From an uncultured Chloroflexota bacterium (GTDB lineage: Bacteria; Chloroflexota; Limnocylindria; Limnocylindrales; Limnocylindraceae): 6,907 nucleotides of DNA. Each line of letters starts with the position of its first letter. Position 1 is the stretch's first letter. A model generated the notes under the pieces. That model made no database searches, was not told the DNA's origin, and saw only the letters and a list, made by a program, of their open reading frames with translations. Position numbers and translations under genes: made by a program. Below, one piece after another: positions 5,863-6,907 of the stretch. The DNA lies in the NCBI GenBank assembly GCA_903944295.1, contig CAJARA010000061.1, forward strand, positions 1 to 6,907. The letters run 5' to 3'.

Positions 5863-6842
5863 CGTGGCAGCAGCGTACCCACTCCGCGCTCCTCTGCGGC
5901 GGTGAGTATCGCGTCTGCCAGCACCAGGTCACAGGCGGAGATGCCGAGGTGATTCACGAGCGTTGTCACGGCACCAGACGGCGCGGCGCTACCAAGCAGC
6001 TCACCGATCTGCGCATCTGCGGCAGGCCAAGCGCCAGTCAACGCACTCCCCAATTTCCCCGCCGCGCGCGTTGCATCAAACTGTGCCGCACTATCTGTGA
6101 TCACACGCACTGCTCCGCGCGCACGAAGCGCCTCAACGAGTGCGCCGCTGATAGTTGCCGCGTAATCAATGACGAGCAGCGTTGCGCCAGGGATAATTGC
6201 ATCCAACGTGATCTCGCGCGGCGCAGTATCAAACGCCACCGCCGTCACGATGATGTCAGCGCCATTGAGCGCATCGTCAATGGATGAAGCAACACGATCT
6301 CCCGGCAGAAGCGGAAGCTCGCTCGCCGCACGGTGCGAGTAGAAGGCGACCGGCGCACCAGGGGCCAGCAGTTGTAGTACGGCACGATGCGTCACCGCCT
6401 GCACCCCGCCACCGATGATTGCAGCCGAGAGCGCGCCGCCTGCGCGAGCGCGATCCGTTGTTGGCGGCGCCACGCGAAGCCCAGCACCAGAGACTGCCGC
6501 GGTGCGGGCTGCAGTGAGTGCCGCTGCGGCAACGATCCCGCGCAGGCCGCTCGCCCCTGGCCGCTCCACCAGCACCACGCCGCCGATCGGTGCGCCGCCG
6601 CCACCACTGATCCACTTCGCGCCTGCCACCCTGCCGCCCAGTCCATCAATCGCCGCGGGCATCGCATGCGCAAACGGTGCGCCGCCACCAAGATCAAGCG
6701 GCACCTTCGGCGGCTGATGCGCAGCACCACGCGCCACATCCCGCAGCGCACGCTCCACCAACGTGATCTGCTCGCTAATGCTCGGAAGGAGGCTGATCAC
6801 TTCCGCCTCGTTGAGATACCTAGTGTTTGCTAATTCATTCAC
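5859..6842 (-). CDS. Ornithine cyclodeaminase/mu-crystallin family, probable delta1-pyrroline-2-carboxylate reductase
   Basis: This 327-aa protein has family length and layout. Substrate-domain residues include Lys46 (QPPKVPL), Lys76 (AGAKWISG) and Arg113 (LTAARTAAVSG). The Rossmann NAD(P)-binding motif AIIGGGVQAVTH spans 141-152, and Asp225 lies in LLVIDYA, where the family has its conserved acidic residue. Family members include ornithine cyclodeaminase, alanine dehydrogenase, ketimine reductases and delta1-pyrroline-2-carboxylate reductase. The last is favoured because the next gene, overlapping by 4 bp, is a trans-3-hydroxy-L-proline dehydratase that makes this ketimine. The reaction would be NAD(P)H-dependent reduction to L-proline. 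The start is GTG at 6842; no SD is visible, but a TAGGCT -10-like hexamer six bases upstream suggests leaderless translation. It is the first gene of the minus-strand cluster in this window. Confidence 0.87.
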   Translation of the reverse strand: MNELANTRYLNEAEVISLLPSISEQITLVERALRDVARGAAHQPPKVPLDLGGGAPFAHAMPAAIDGLGGRVAGAKWISGGGGAPIGGVVLVERPGASGLRGIVAAAALTAARTAAVSGAGLRVAPPTTDRARAGGALSAAIIGGGVQAVTHRAVLQLLAPGAPVAFYSHRAASELPLLPGDRVASSIDDALNGADIIVTAVAFDTAPREITLDAIIPGATLLVIDYAATISGALVEALRARGAVRVITDSAAQFDATRAAGKLGSALTGAWPAADAQIGELLGSAAPSGAVTTLVNHLGISACDLVLADAILTAAEERGVGTLLPR

Positions 6843-6848
6843 AGTCGG

Positions 6849-6854
6849 AGCCTA
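6849..6854 (-). promoter_or_regulatory. Possible -10 element for the hydroxyproline cluster (leaderless start)
   Basis: The minus-strand hexamer TAGGCT fits TANNNT and ends six bases before the GTG at 6842. Transcription would then start at or next to the start codon, which agrees with the lack of an SD. No good -35 is seen at the usual distance (CATGTT is the best at 17 bp spacing). The call rests on one short motif. Confidence 0.3.
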
Positions 6855-6865
6855 GCATCCGCCTT

Positions 6866-6870
6866 AGGAG
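6866..6870 (+). promoter_or_regulatory. Ribosome binding site of the right-edge gene
   Basis: AGGAG is followed by CAAC and the ATG at 6875. It is the clearest SD on the plus strand here and is the main support for the divergent gene at the edge. Confidence 0.6.
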
Positions 6871-6874
6871 CAAC

Positions 6875-6907
6875 ATGAGCAAGACGTGGATTCTTCATCA
6901 AGCGGCG
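6875..6907 (+). CDS. Unidentified protein, first 11 codons (runs off right edge)
   Basis: An ATG with AGGAG four bases upstream opens a frame reading MSKTWILHQAA to the window end. It points away from the hydroxyproline cluster, with 32 bp between the two start codons, so the promoters must overlap each other or the coding ends. Eleven residues are too few to identify the product. The SD makes a true gene start likely. Confidence 0.6.
   Translation, partial: MSKTWILHQAA

Noticed and set aside
5697..6287. 196-codon plus-strand open frame
   Set aside because: It is Arg/Cys-rich and antisense to the dehydratase and reductase genes, with no domain signature.

Overview
This window comes from a fairly GC-rich bacterium. 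Five complete genes lie on the minus strand, a sixth partial gene on the minus strand runs off the left edge, and one gene starts on the plus strand at the right edge. The Pro/Ser/Thr-rich stalk of the exported protein, the GTG starts and the lysine 2,3-aminomutase suggest a Gram-positive-type or high-GC lineage such as Actinomycetota or Chloroflexota. The sequence alone does not settle this. I see no rRNA, tRNA, CRISPR array, insertion sequence or phage gene.

In the direction of minus-strand transcription (right to left) the order is as follows. First comes an ornithine cyclodeaminase/mu-crystallin family reductase (5859-6842). It overlaps by an ATGA a proline racemase-superfamily protein (4738-5862) whose Cys/Thr active-site pair marks it as a trans-3-hydroxy-L-proline dehydratase. 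Together they make a plausible two-step route from trans-3-hydroxy-L-proline through delta1-pyrroline-2-carboxylate to L-proline. Next is a DgkB/YegS-type lipid kinase (3786-4727), starting 10 nt after the dehydratase stop. Then, 33 nt later, comes a secreted-then-membrane protein of unknown function (1797-3752) with a signal peptide, a Pro/Ser/Thr-rich stalk, a beta-rich extracytoplasmic domain and about seven or eight C-terminal membrane segments.

A 122-nt gap (1675-1796) then separates this cluster from lysine 2,3-aminomutase (kamA, 148-1674). The gap is rich in inverted repeats, including two mutually exclusive hairpins, a 7-nt segment complementary to the kamA SD-to-start spacer, and a possible short leader ORF ending one base before kamA. 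A further minus-strand reading frame begins 28 nt after kamA and leaves the window at base 1.

At the right end, a plus-strand gene with a clear Shine-Dalgarno starts at 6875, only 32 bp from the GTG of the reductase, so the two divergent genes share a very compact promoter region. Nothing in the window is a clearly new system. The points most worth checking are the hydroxyproline pair, the kamA leader and the unrecognised membrane protein.
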